From Apostichopus japonicus (lineage: Eukaryota > Echinodermata > Holothuroidea > Aspidochirotida > Stichopodidae), in the NCBI RefSeq assembly GCF_037975245.1, contig NC_092576.1:39765611-39829610 (forward strand): a DNA stretch of 64,000 nucleotides, written 5' to 3'. This document shows positions 1 through 11,872 of the stretch, in pieces (position 1 is the first letter of the stretch; each line of letters opens with the position of its first letter). The notes beneath the pieces are model-generated. The model searched no databases. It was not told the DNA's origin and was given only the letters and a program-made list of their open reading frames with translations. The position numbers and the translations under genes are program-made.

Positions 1-1182
1 TATGTCAGACAAGAGCGATCCATCAGGATTTCCGCTTCCGTTAACACGTGCTTCAAATAATTCCACGAGTGACCAGTGAGGTATGACAATTTTTGGTTAG
101 GAGAGTTTAATTAGTCAAGTATGTATATTAAGTTGTTCAGTTAGCTAAATGAGGGAACATAATGAAGAAAACAATTGGGTCAGTTGAATTGGCGCAGGGT
201 TACAGCATGCATTTTCTTATATTATTCTTACTAAAACTGAAATGTGCTTCTCTTCAAAGAGTCCATGGGGGGGGGGGGGGGGCTGATGTTAGATATTCAT
301 AGTTACACAACCATGAGCGTTGACCAATAAGGATCGCCAAATGAAGAAGATGTGTACGATAACTTACTTTCTGTCAGTATTATTCATACAGTTTATCAGT
401 GCAACATCCCTAGTTTGACACACACACAAAATGGCTTTGATTGTCCAATGCGTCCAAAAGGGGCATCCTTCACCCAGGTCGGCCTATTATTCATTGAATG
501 GGCTGTAAATATGTTTACCAGGCTCCAGCCGATTTTCACACAACCGGCCAGCTCACCGACCCACCGGAACCACCAAGCCACAGGGCATTGACGAAACGTC
601 CATATGGCCAGCCCCCTCCCCCTGACGTGAATTGAAGAGAGGTTTAAAACGCTCGCAGGGTAGCAGGAAATGCCTAATGAACTTTGACTATGGGTAAATT
701 ATATCCATTTTTTATGAGTTCCTAGCATGATGTTAAGACAATGGTGATTATTCATTTCTGGGATAAATGAAAACGAGCAAGTAAACAAATACCATCTCTT
801 CAATATTTTCACCAAATATGTGTAGAAATTGCTCATAATTTCCTTGGAAATGTATGACAATAATATTATCTTATAGAAATCCTATAGAAATGTAAAGAAT
901 TAAACCCCCTACGAGAATAAAAACACGATGGGTATTTGTCTTACATGATCGTATAGGTTACATGATGTCCATTGATGACGATACACAGACCAAATTGTGC
1001 CAAAATCATACCATGATTATAACATTAATGTCAATTTTGAGGGCGCTGTCAGATAATGGATGGAACGACATATTCCAATTCTTTGTCCAAATTTGTATAA
1101 AATTACGCAAATAGCGATTGAATTTTTATAGGTGTACAGATATGGTTTTTCACAAATTTGATTACATAACAAGATACAGTAC
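1..1182. other. Intergenic, nothing recognised
   Basis: AT-rich sequence with a G homopolymer at about 267-282. I see no supported exon, RNA gene or mobile element. A frame on the minus strand is open to the window edge over the first ~80 bases, but no family resemblance or splice context supports it. Confidence 0.5.
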
Positions 1183-1195
1183 CTTTCAGTGGGAA

Positions 1196-2145
1196 CTAAC
1201 AAGTAACACCAGGTGTAATTGTACAGTCCCATTCTCTGTTGACACATACGCAGCGTCGGCAGCTTGGGCTGCCGGAAAGGTAGCCTCTGGTTTGGGCTTT
1301 CACCACATTACCCACACAAGGGCCGCCGGCTGAAATGTACATAAAGCAACATAATCTTTGATATCAATATATGTAACTAAAATATTGGTTACTTCTGTCT
1401 TATGGAAGGAAACGTGAACGAATAATTAATATCTCTCTCTCTCTCTCTATATATATATATAGGTAAGTGGTTAAAGGGACAAGGAGTAGCAAGATTTGAA
1501 ACTATTTTATAGAGCAGAGTGTCGGCCAAGCGAAGCATTCTTAAGGATGCCTTTCCAATTGGCAAAACTGTCGCTATCAGAAAGTGGTAAACCAGCACGG
1601 ACCTTGATTTTAGTCCTTTTGGTACCGTTTTGTTTTTACGGTAAAATCTGTAGTTGAAAAGGTGATGCCGATACCTAACCCTTTTTTCGGAAAGGCGTCG
1701 AAGACTTTTCAAAGTTTCAAAGGTGCTCTCCATTTTGAAGCATAGTTGGATCAATTAGATACAAACAGTGAAAGTTATATAGGAATTAACGGAGAAAACT
1801 GTTCATCAACTATGCTGCATTTAGAGAAAGGCTGTATCTCGAGTGAGATACAATAAATAAATTAAGTAGCCTAAGTGATTGAAACTTATCTTGAAACTAA
1901 TAATCACTATGTACAATGTCTACCAACTGTACATATGCACGCAGAACTGTGTATAGTTAATAATTGTCGTGTTCGATCAATAAGAAGTGTAGAAATCGAT
2001 CGATCGATCGAAATCGATCGATAATAAGTGTAGAAACATGCCATAGTGCAACTCAAGTTCACATAACCCTCTCACCTTCAACGGTCATCACCGCAGCTAC
2101 TGTGAGCAGTAGAAAAGCAAGACAGATTATTCTCACGGCGGCCAT
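1196..2145 (-). CDS. Gene A: small secreted six-cysteine peptide
   Basis: Two coding exons on the minus strand: 2145-2076 (signal peptide) and 1329-1196 (Cys-rich, ends TAG). The first encodes about 23 residues with a hydrophobic core typical of a signal peptide and ends at a good donor (AAG|gtgag) in phase 1. The second opens after a tttcag acceptor. The predicted product is 67 aa. Cysteine spacing is C-x18-C-x2-C-x-C-x6-C-x7-C, with the last Cys directly before the stop. This matches the first half of a VWC domain and resembles the pacifastin inhibitor fold, but function is unknown. An acceptor at 2169 (polypyrimidine then cacag) puts the exon start at about 2168, so a 5' UTR exon lies further upstream. 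A plausible donor follows the stop (last exon base about 1183). It is the most divergent of the four paralogues here. The intron holds (CT)n(TA)n at 1432-1461 and an (ATCG)n run near 1995-2022. Confidence 0.72.
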
Positions 2146-2168
2146 TTTGTTTTGTCGATGTACAGAGG

Positions 2169-2629
2169 CTGTGATTTAACAGAATAATAAAGAAGGGAAC
2201 GATGAAAAATAAATAGCATCAAGCCAATAAGGACTTCTTTTATTATGATGAACATTACAGCCACATGCAATAACGTGTATAAATGGGTCTCTACCAGATA
2301 ACGCGTATATCCTATTTGTTTGAAACTTGCACTGTGTGTTTGAATAAAGGAATACATTGGCACATCGCCAGGTGTTATGTTTTCTTTATTTGCAATTAAA
2401 AGCTGTCGTTGTTCCTAGTTTTGATGTACCAATAAATTATCATGTGAACTATTAATACAGGTAAACGATTTCCCCAAAAAGTCGATACAATTCGGAAAGC
2501 TCTTTTGAAAATAACTATTATTTAAAAAAAATATAATCGTTAGGCCACGCCTTGATGACACCATAGGATATGAATGTTCAGCATCTTCAGGAACCTTGAT
2601 CAACTGATCAATATTTCTCGAAAAACGTG
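2169..2629. other. Upstream of gene A, nothing recognised
   Basis: AT-rich sequence. A 5' UTR exon and promoter for gene A are expected upstream of the acceptor at 2169, but I could not place them. Confidence 0.4.
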
Positions 2630-2890
2630 GTGTATAGGTCTTGGAATGGTCTGGTTCCACAGTACCTTGTGGACATGTTCCGTCAAACGAATAACATATT
2701 ACCATTCCCTATAAGGTCCACCACGCGAAATAATTTATACTTAGAGTGAAGTTATACCAAGTATCAACAGACAACATTTTCATATGTTGCTGCTAAGGAG
2801 TGGAATTGAGTTATCAAAGGAGTGTAAGAATGACAACTTCTTAAATACCTTTAAATGTTTTATCCAGGACTTTAACTAATTTCTTAATTT
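2630..2890 (+). mobile_element. Decayed non-LTR retrotransposon, end of the RT ORF
   Basis: On the plus strand from about 2640 a frame reads NGLVPQYLVDMF, then after stops FSYVAAKEWN. This is the C-terminal signature of CR1/L2-type reverse transcriptase ORFs (typically NGLAPxYL followed by FSxAAxxLWN). Several in-frame stops show it is dead. The T-rich sequence after it, to about 3050, may be its 3' tail. Confidence 0.6.
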
Positions 2891-3114
2891 CATTTCATTT
2901 CATTGTTCCATTGTTACATTTTATGCCGTTGTCAATTTTTAAATGTATTTTTTTCCTTTTCCATTGACATCTTTTTGATTCACGTTTGTATTCTTATTAT
3001 GATTATTTTATTTGTATTCTACTTATGTATTTCAGGGCCTCGGGTGGGGGGGGGGGATGGGGGCGATTGTCTTTTACGCTAACCGAGTTTATCCTTTAAT
3101 GGTATAAATAATTA

Positions 3115-3240
3115 AAATCCTGAAGATCCTGCTAGGATCGAAACGTCAGGCCAACTTACTTTTACACATTCTATTACACAGGCTCTGTAGTAGATAAGCA
3201 GTTTGCTAACAGTTTTATTTTATTTTAAATAAATAAAATG
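3115..3240 (+). repeat. Dispersed repeat R1, copy 1
   Basis: About 120 bp, nearly identical to 39268-39378. Both carry the hairpin GATCC-TGCTA-GGATC followed by GAAACGTCAG, a segment ending GTTTGCTAACAG, and a T-rich tail. The source element is not identified. Confidence 0.65.
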
Positions 3241-3254
3241 CTAGAGGTGGACTT

Positions 3255-3475
3255 CAAATGAGCCATCATTGGCTTATGAAAGCCGCAAGCTGACCGAAGT
3301 CAGTCTCTTAGATTCATATTTAACGTCCATGATAATGAATTGTCAATTGTCAACAACCCTGTAACTGGACGACATACATTAATCTTGGAGTCACTCGAAC
3401 TCGGACATTATGATTGAAAGGCACTGGCGTTAATCACTTAGCTAACACTCCACTGAGCTAACACTCCACACTTTT
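3255..3475 (-). mobile_element. SINE family B, copy 1
   Basis: tRNA-derived SINE on the minus strand. The head reads TTAGCTxAGTGGTTAA-like (A box) and the B box resembles GTTCGAGT. The body (ACATTAATCTTG..., TCAACAACTCTG..., AACGTCCATGA..., GAAGTCAGTCTC as seen on plus) is shared with 7395-7575 and 57700-57895. A short duplication of the head (GCTAACACTCCACT) lies at its 5' end. Confidence 0.75.
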
Positions 3476-4230
3476 TGTAACATGAAATAAGCTACAAAGT
3501 AGAAGGCACTTGATGAGTTTTCAAATTTACAAAATCATTAATCATTTCACTCCAGTACCTTCATAGCACATCATATTTAAGTACAGAAGCGCAGTTTCTT
3601 AAATAAAACTTAACGAAGTATATTAACATTACATATGTTGACTTCTTCACGAATATGAGACCACATGGCACATGGCATCACATTAAAGCAGAAAGAGTTT
3701 TGAATTACTATTAAAAGTGAGTTGTGTGTAAATCTGCTTGTGAAAAAAAGGAACGTTCTTTCACAGCCTGCAGCTTTAGCGATCAAAATTGGCGTAATAA
3801 AAACTTTCAGATTTACAGTATTTACTGTAATCTGTGTGTGAATCGGTGGCATTTACGCTTGTCTCCCAACCCCTCTACCACAATAGGTGGTTGCGTCGCT
3901 GGTTGGGAGTGGTGTAGATATGAATGTGACAAATGTGTTGCTTATTGGGTTTTATCAATTAGTTTCAAGATAGAACTGCTGCTATTCGAATTGCAAGTAC
4001 AATACCGATTGAGATTTTGATCTCATCACGCAACAAGTACAACGGCACCGACCACAAGGTAATAATAACAAGAACCATCATAATTATGCTATTGCTATAC
4101 TGGATAACAGAGTTCTAAAATTTGTGCAAACTTATACAAACTAACGGGGGAAAAAATACAAAAATTAATCACTTTAAATTTCGCTAATGACTACAATTTT
4201 CGCTACATAATAGTTTCAATTGATAAATGC

Positions 4231-4232
<2 letters not shown>
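3476..4232. other. Intergenic, nothing recognised
   Basis: No supported exon or repeat family in this stretch. Short open frames exist on both strands but lack splice context or recognisable motifs. Confidence 0.45.

Positions 4233-4287
<55 letters not shown>
4233..4287. repeat. (TA)n microsatellite
   Basis: Uninterrupted TA dinucleotides immediately upstream of the SINE family A copy. Confidence 0.95.
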
Positions 4288-4309
4288 CTATGATGGTTGT
4301 GAAAACGAT

Positions 4310-4460
4310 TGGAGAGTTCTATACCAAGAGAATCACTGTGGCCGAGTGGTATGGACTATATTGGGTCAGTAACACAGAGGTCCTATAGGTTCGGTTCCTG
4401 TCTTCGCCTGGTGAGTCCCAAAAAGGACGAACCCGGTCGTGGAGTTGCATTTTGGTATAT
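4310..4460 (+). mobile_element. SINE family A, copy 1, with a decayed hammerhead
   Basis: The A box TGGCCGAGTGGT and B box GGTTCGGTTCC mark a tRNA Leu/Ser-like Pol III promoter. Directly after the B box a hammerhead-like segment follows: CTGGTGA (for CTGATGA), stem II GTCC/GGAC, then GAAC (for GAAAC), then CCGGTC. Two core positions are altered, so self-cleavage is not expected. It is the sister of the intact-looking copy at 34990-35150. Confidence 0.75.
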
Positions 4461-4622
4461 TGATCGTTAATAAGTTTATAACTTATGCATATTCATAAAA
4501 TAGATTAGCAATTTTTCTTCATATGCCATTGCATATTGTAATATGTTAAGTGCAAAATATGATTACAATCGAAAAAGAAAGAATTCCAAACGTTGGACGA
4601 TAACAATCAGACAGTTTTAATT

Positions 4623-4626
<4 letters not shown>

Positions 4627-4684
<58 letters not shown>

Positions 4685-4695
4685 CATATACATAT
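4627..4695. repeat. (TA)n microsatellite
   Basis: TA repeat with a few interruptions. The flanking 4460-5477 shows nothing else I can identify. Confidence 0.9.
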
Positions 4696-5477
4696 AAACA
4701 CACAAAAATATATGCTTACGAAAGTGTGTACTGCTAGACGATTAAAAAATAAAAGATATGGTTGTGATAATATTTCTAAATCACTTACTTGTAACTAAAA
4801 GTCGAGGTTGGAATCAGCAATTTCAGGAACTTGATTAAACCAATTCGACAAGATTGTGTTTCTTTTATACGAAAGCTAAATGTCATCAAAAATTGTATTT
4901 TTTACAGTAACCAAAGTTTTTCTGGATATATTATGATTATTATCATCATTTTTACAATTGTCTTCATTATATGAAATGCGTTTTTTTTTTTAAATCATTC
5001 AAACTTCGATATTTACCTGACACAGCTTGTCAAAAATATCGGTTTCTTAACTTTCCAGGACTCTAAAATTAGCCAATAACTTAATCAAATTGATAGCCTT
5101 CGTCTGAATTCATTGTTAACTCAACCACCCATGAAGACTTCCTGCTGGTTCCCCCCTGCTGAATCTCTTTTGAGACTTGACATGATCCCCTTGTGAATAC
5201 CAAATATTTGGTGTAGAAAAAATGGAGAGAACCTGAAGAAAACGGGTAACGACATCTTCTGACATTTCATCAAAAATCACCAGTCCGTTTATAAACATCT
5301 TTTCCCAAAAATTATTATTCATATTTTCAAGATGAATTTCTTGCCAATTTTAAAACAAACTTCTAATACAGATGTATTGATTGACATTAGCAGGTTGTTG
5401 CAACCGATACACACAGAGACACATTTACTACTGATAATCTGAAAAGTTTTGTACCAAAGTAAAACTTGATCGTGCTA

Positions 5478-5620
5478 TAATTCGGTAGCATGTGCTATTT
5501 CGATTACAGTAAGAACTGAGGAAATGTGTGATCCCAACAAATCCAGTTTGATGCGTTTGTTGGGATTACACATAATCCTCAGTTCTTACTGTAATCCTAA
5601 AAGCACATTCTACCGATTTA
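5478..5620. repeat. Long imperfect inverted repeat (hairpin)
   Basis: Two arms of roughly 65 bases pair with few mismatches around a short centre (CAGTTTGATGC). The left arm includes GATTACAGTAAGAACTGAGG and the right arm its reverse complement. Outer segments (TCGGTAG.ATGTGCT) also pair. It could be a fold-back element or a hairpin RNA precursor. I see no tRNA-like or protein signal. Confidence 0.8.
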
Positions 5621-7394
5621 TCAGATTTGTCAACACAGTCCTGTTTTAAGTGTGGTACAAAGTTTGAAGATTTACAGTCGTTACTCTCTCTGTCAATATC
5701 GCTGTGTGAATCGGCTTGTTATACCATTACATTTTAAACTTAAAAGTTATAAAATTAGGAACAACATTCAGTTAACTAGATATAAATGTGGAAAACCATT
5801 AATAACTTGCTAAATACAAATAAATTAAAAAATTAAAAAGAGAGAAAGAGAGAAAGAGGAAGAAACATATGTAATGTTGATGCACGGTCAAGAATGTTGT
5901 AAAACTATTATACTATTTATTGTTCAATGTAATACAGTTAGTGATAAACAATGTTACACAATCATGTTAGACAACACTGCACAACGTTATACAACAGTAA
6001 AGATGTTGTGGCAAAGCAATTTATAGTTAATAGAATTCGGGTATAACATGTTCTACAAGATAATACGCTATAAGACATGTTGTTATACAGTGTTATAAAA
6101 TAGTATAGTTGATATAGAATATTAAGTATAAAAACGTACAGTGTTAAACAATGTTTGATAATGTTACACAATATCATACAATGTTAAAATTTGATTGGTT
6201 ATACAGAATAATTTTCATCTAACTATAATGATCACATTTTGGATCAACATTTTTATTAACTAGTTCAAAGATGTATCTCCGTTTCACAGTTGACATTATA
6301 GACAACTGTTTGATATTTAAAATAACCTGACTGATACTTTATTCTGCAATTGATCCATGTAAGGCAACTTCCCATGTAATTAATGAACGAACGTGACCAT
6401 AATGTAATACACTGTTGTGCTTGTTATATATCACATATCTAGGACAACTGATTTAATATGTTAGGAGGAGGGGGATTCCCGACAGCCCCGCGACTCTATG
6501 AAATATGGAATGATGAATAACCAAGTATTTTTTAAGGCAAAATAAGCCTTCAAGTGGTCAGAGCAGGGGGGGGGGGGTCGGGGGGGGGGGTAAAACGGGG
6601 GGTGGGCGTTGGATCTTTGGCATAATTTTCTCCGGGATCAGACCAGGCATTTGACGCGCCCTGGTGGTGCATCACTATCGTATATCAAAGTGATATCTGC
6701 CTATTTTTTATCTGAACTCTTTTTCCTCTTAAATCCTTTCTGATGTTCTTAGCACAATGCATTAACTGTTCGTGTGTTTCTTGCAAGCTGCATATTACAT
6801 ATATGATGTCATACTGCTTGTAACATTTATTTTATGATTTGAATGTAGACGGCATTGTAATTGAAGAACTTTGTCATATGTCAATGTAATTTGCATAGTT
6901 CTTCCAATCAGAACTCTAGAACGAGAATGAGCTGATAGGAACACGAGAAACTGTCATGAATTCGTCAGATGTCGATTTCTCGTAATTTATTTCCAATATT
7001 TTCCCTCTTTTTTTCCCCGCCACAAATGTCTGGTCGCAATCTCCGTCTGAATACTAGGGATTAAGAACACAGCTTGACACAGGAATATATCATAATATTT
7101 CATACTTAATCGAATGTTTAACATTGACAATTCTGAATGTAACTGGAGCAAAACGGATAAAGTTTATAAAGATCAGAGGTATAGGATTCCTACACGTTAG
7201 CACATTTCAAGGTACATCGTATAAATATCCTTAATCATCCAAGAGTGAAAAACAATATAGTGAATACCAGCATATTTGTTTGATGGTATGAGTTTATTAG
7301 AAACAATGTATGTCAGAAACAGATCATTAGTTTAATTTAAGGACCCCGTCAGGTACAGGCTGTATTTTGTTGATTGTAACTCATTGTATATTAA
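5621..7394. other. Intergenic with degenerate short repeats
   Basis: Between about 5880 and 6195 the sequence is a loose reiteration of ACAATGTTAyACA-like words, probably a decayed minisatellite. G homopolymers occur at about 6567-6594. No gene is supported. Confidence 0.45.
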
Positions 7395-7575
7395 GGCGTG
7401 TTAGCTCAATGGTTAACGCGGGTGCCTTCCAATCATAATGTCCCCAGTTCGAGTCACTCCAAGATTAATGTATGTCGTTCAGTTACAGAGTTGTTGACAA
7501 TTCATAATCATGGACGTTAAATATGGATATAAGAGACTTCGGTCAGCTTACGGCTTTTATAAGCTTGCAGGAGGA
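7395..7575 (+). mobile_element. SINE family B, copy 2
   Basis: The head GTTAGCTCAATGGTTAACGC and a box reading AGTTCGAGTCA mark the tRNA-like part. The body ends in AGAGACTTCGGTCAGCTTACGGCTTT, matching the reverse complements at 3255 and 57700. Confidence 0.8.
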
Positions 7576-8520
7576 TCTAAAATACATACATATGTAAGCG
7601 AGGCCGATTACGGTAAATGTAGAGTTCGGAAGGATACAAAAATATACTATGTATAACACTGTGAACTGTGCGTAACATATATTTAATCAAAAGTATTATG
7701 TACAACACTGGATTCGTGCGTAACATATATTTAATCAAACGTACTATCTAACACCTCGTTGCCAACTCAACCAGCCTTCTCTACAAGCGAGCCAGGGCTC
7801 GCCGACAGCTACCATGCATCACTGAACAAAAAGATTAAACTATTGTTACAAAAATAAAGGGCATCATTCCTATATCGTCTTAGCATTTCGGATATGCAAA
7901 TGAGGGATAAAGGTTAAGGGTGAGAGTGAGAGTGAACTTTACAATTGAATACAGTCGTTTGTTATTTCATTAAAAATATAGTGGGCCATCAGTCTTTATT
8001 ATAAGATGTTACACATACATACATATTATTGAAGTGAGTGGAGGATCTAGTTTAGCAGACAGGTCGGTTTTGGCCTAGATCATGTGACCATGTGTGTAAA
8101 ACAGTACACATCCAGTCTATTCTCATGACTTTATGATTTAAGGCTGGTAAAGGTGAGTAACCGTTAATCAGTTCAAACTGATGTGTGTTGTAATTTCTTA
8201 ACATGTGTTACAGTTATGACCAGTTGCTACTGAGGACTTACAAAACAGAAAATACTAAACACATAATCCTTTACATACTGATTGACGGGACTAACCAGAC
8301 TACTCTAAAGGTCTTCGCCAATAATTCCGACCACATTTTAACAGAAAATGGATGGCACTTTACTGCAAACTATTAAATCTGCAATTTGAACCATCTGTAT
8401 TCATAAGGTATTCTTACTAGTCAAACATAGAGACAGCTGTTGTTTAGACTCCTAGCCAGTCATTAGTTGAAACATCCTATGAGTAATAAATTCGTCTGTT
8501 AGTATTGGATTTCCTTCTGT
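7576..8520. other. Intergenic, nothing recognised
   Basis: No supported coding or repeat feature beyond short low-complexity runs. Confidence 0.45.
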
Positions 8521-9118
8521 AGCATCTGCTGACAGGTATAACATGTGTAACGGTGTTACAACACACTTCAGTTTATACTGATAAATGGGTGTCTCTTATT
8601 CACAGTACAAACTGCAACATCCATGTGCATTGGGTGCACAGTAGCATCTGCTGACAGGTATAACACGTGTTACGGTATTGTAACACACTACAGTTTATAC
8701 TGATTAACGGTTGTCTCTTATTCACAGTACAAACTGCAGCATCCATGTACATTGGGTGCACAGTATCATCTGCTGACATGTCTAACATACGTTACGGTGT
8801 TATAATACACCTCAGTTGATACTGATAAATAGTTGTCTCTTATTCACAGTACAAACTGATGAAAGGCATGTACATTGGATGCACATCAGCATCTCCTGAC
8901 ATGTGTAACATATGTCACGGTGTTATAACACACTTCAGTTGATTCAGATTAACGGTTGTTTTTTTCACAGTACAAACTGATAACGCCATGTACATTGGGT
9001 GCACAGTAGTATCTACTGACATGTCTTACATGTGTTGCGGTGTTACAACACACTTCAGTTTTAAACTCAATTCACAGTACAAACTGATCAAGCCATGTAC
9101 ATCTCGTGACACAGCAGA
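8521..9118. repeat. 122-bp minisatellite, about five units
   Basis: The word AGCATCTGCTGACA recurs with small changes at 8521, 8643, 8765, 8888 and 9008, giving a period of 120-123 bp. Each unit also contains TTCACAGTACAAACTG and CATGTACATTGGGTGCACA. The last unit is shortened by an internal deletion. Open frames across it are incidental. Confidence 0.9.
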
Positions 9119-10479
9119 TCGCTCACCCAATTTTTTAATCTGATCATGCATATTTTCTCTTCCCTTTCCAAGCACCTCGTGATACTCACATGACGTAACA
9201 ACCTCTCGACCATTAGGTTACAATCTCGACGTGAGGGGTACTAGGGTTGAGAGGGTATCAGGTTGTTCGGTTTCCGGCACTGGGCTCTTTCTGTGGGGAT
9301 TTTTCTTCAAAGGTATCAAATGAGCTCCTCCTCCGAAGAAACACAAGACTTTTGACGAGGTCAAGAAGTAAGTTCAACTTATAATGACCAAAGAGTTTTT
9401 CGTAGGTTTGGACTTTAGTGCGTTGCCGTGAGAGGCGACAGAAGATGGTCCATTCAGGAGGTTGGGGTGGGCGGTAGTGCACTAACTTTCGAAAGGGCAT
9501 TGGGACATTATTTGATTTTGATTTGCAGAAGGTTACCGTCGTCTTGAAAAAATACACCTTCTGTAGATTCTGTACCACAAAATGCTATCACTCTTTTTTT
9601 TTCTTCAAAAGATGACACTTTTTGTATAATCTTTCTCAATTTATTTAAGCTCTGGGCACTTCTGTTTACACTTTTTAACCAACGTTAATTTGTTTCAGAT
9701 CATTCATCAATGCTAATACAAAGAAAAGATCAAATATCAGCGTTAACAGGTCAAGCAAGAATCTCTCTCTTTTCTTCTCGTTGAACAACATCAAGGCACA
9801 GATCAGCCTTTATCATAGTACAGTGTGTTTTTGTAAAGTCTCAACAAATATTCAAATTTAAAGACAAAACACCATCTTTAAAATGGGTACTTTTCGTTAC
9901 AGAGATAGGCCAATTGTAACTTATGGGAATGATTTGTTTTAGTTCTTCTTTTCACACAATTGGGGAAACACGCGAGCCCCCCCACCCCCCCCCCCCCCCC
10001 AATGTCGACAATTTTAGATCTTTTGCCATTGATAAGAAAATATTAAAGAACTTTTCTAGAAGTTCAAACAATTCCCAAACACTAAGGAGGGTTGAAATTA
10101 ACAAGTAAATGTCTCAGAATAAAAACTTGTTTTCACACTCAAACATACCCCTAACCACCCCCCCCCCCCCTCCTCCTCCACACACACTGATAACTAGAGA
10201 AGGGAAAAAGATATATAATATTTCCATTTTTATCTTTTATTTAGATATAAGGGCATGTATTTTACTTTCACATATTTGAAACCTTTATGGATGGTTGAAT
10301 AGCAAATGAAGAATATCAGCCAAGGATGTAAATGTACATTCTCCATGCATCCTTGAAATTTTAATTTTGCATCATCCATCAGAAAGGGTTGTCAAGTATT
10401 TCAGTTCTAGACGACCAGAAAACGGATGGAGGATTCACCAGCATTCACCAGCCAGCCATGAAGATGATGAAGCGGGCTA
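9119..10479. other. Intergenic, nothing recognised
   Basis: Contains C homopolymers near 9980-10000 and 10155-10170. No exon with splice support and no known repeat family was seen. Confidence 0.45.
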
Positions 10480-10539
10480 GTAATCCTAAAACTGTAGCGC
10501 GCATGCGCACTACAATATATACATATATATATTGCAGAA

Positions 10540-10593
<54 letters not shown>

Positions 10594-11050
10594 TCTTCAT
10601 AGCAACCTCAAATACACAGGTTGGCTACGCAGGAAATAATCCAGACTCAGATTTGCAAAGAATAGTGGCGGCGAACAATAAATACAATAGATCTTGAGTA
10701 GCATTCTTCTTCAAGACAATACGTCAAAATGTTGACTTTTTTATTGGGGGGGGGGGAACCTTTTAAATAAAAATATTGAGGTAATAGGTCAAAATGTGGA
10801 CTTTTAACTCAATTTTTCTCTTTCTTATGTCCCTATCAAACCACCGTACATTGGAGTCCATGAAAGCCAAGTATTTATTGTAGCGCGCATGCGCGATACA
10901 ATATTGGGATTAGCTTTTTCATAGCAATCTCAAATTTACAGGTTGGCTACGCAGAAAAAAAAATACAGACCCAGATTTGCAAGAATTGTGGCGGCGAACA
11001 GTTAATTCTGTACACGTAAATAAAATAGATCTCCTTGCGTATCATACTTC
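10480..11050 (+). repeat. Two diverged copies of a ~200-bp repeat with GCGCATGCGC
   Basis: Copy 1 (about 10490-10700) and copy 2 (about 10878-11040) share TAGCGCGCATGCGC, CATAGCAAyCTCAAAT, AGGTTGGCTACGCAG, CAGATTTGCAA and GTGGCGGCGAACA. Copy 1 is split by a (TA)n tract at about 10542-10590. GCGCATGCGC is the vertebrate NRF1 consensus. Any function here is inference. Confidence 0.7.
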
Positions 11051-11872
11051 TTCAAAATAATACGTACAATTCTCTAAATTGGTTCGTTATTCTAGAATTG
11101 AACAAGACAGGTAACATTTGAACGCATTTGAGTTAATAACATCCTGTAAAAAAAGATGCAAGCAACAAATGTTAATCGTATTTATCAACAACGACTCGGC
11201 GTTATCTTTGCTACTTCAGCTCTCGCATACATAGGGACTTGTAACGTTATTATTGTGTTATGGAATTAGTATATACTATGGCTGATATTACGTGTTTTGG
11301 ATGATGATAAACCAGGGCCAGGAAATCGACCAAGCAGTTTTTAATAGACCGGAGGGTGTTACATTTTCAATGATAGACTATAGGCCTTTCGTTAGATTCA
11401 TCGCCCATTAGGCCTTCGGTGCAAATCACCTTATGTTCGTAAAATTTCGCTTACTATGTGGAGATACAGTAACGTTTACATGTAGTCAAATTTGACCAAT
11501 CACTGTCCAGGACTCTGTGTATTCTCTGTCACATCCGGAAACAGGCATGATTCGTGATTGACAGCTTGGTTCTGATGGTTTTATTCATCATGTATTCGTT
11601 TATTATGCAGACACATGCTAGCTAGAGTTTTGTTTATAAACATTACACTATAATGTTAAAGGACCAAACGCCGAACTGGCTTCTTCGTGACCGAAAATAA
11701 AATGTAAAAGGGTTGCAGTAAAAAAGACCCCTCCATTGAATATAAAACAACTAACTAACGTTGACCTCCACGCACTACTATGACATGTGTGTGTATACAA
11801 ATACAATTGGTCTAGTTTGATATTGACTTATGATGGCTTTAAAAAGTTTGATTCATACCTTTTTTTCTTAAC
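11051..11872. other. Intergenic, nothing recognised
   Basis: Unique-looking AT-rich sequence before the satellite. No gene or RNA is supported. Confidence 0.45.

Noticed and set aside
1-80. Minus-strand frame open to the window edge
   Set aside because: Too short, lacks cysteines or other family features, and its possible acceptor is weak. Sequence before position 1 would be needed.
8521-9118. Regular direct repeats considered as a CRISPR-like array
   Set aside because: The whole 122-bp unit is repeated with no unique spacers, and the DNA is animal. It is a minisatellite. The same applies to the 41-, 40- and 156-bp arrays.
9258-9578. 106-residue minus-strand open frame
   Set aside because: No domain, no splice context, and no paralogue in the window.
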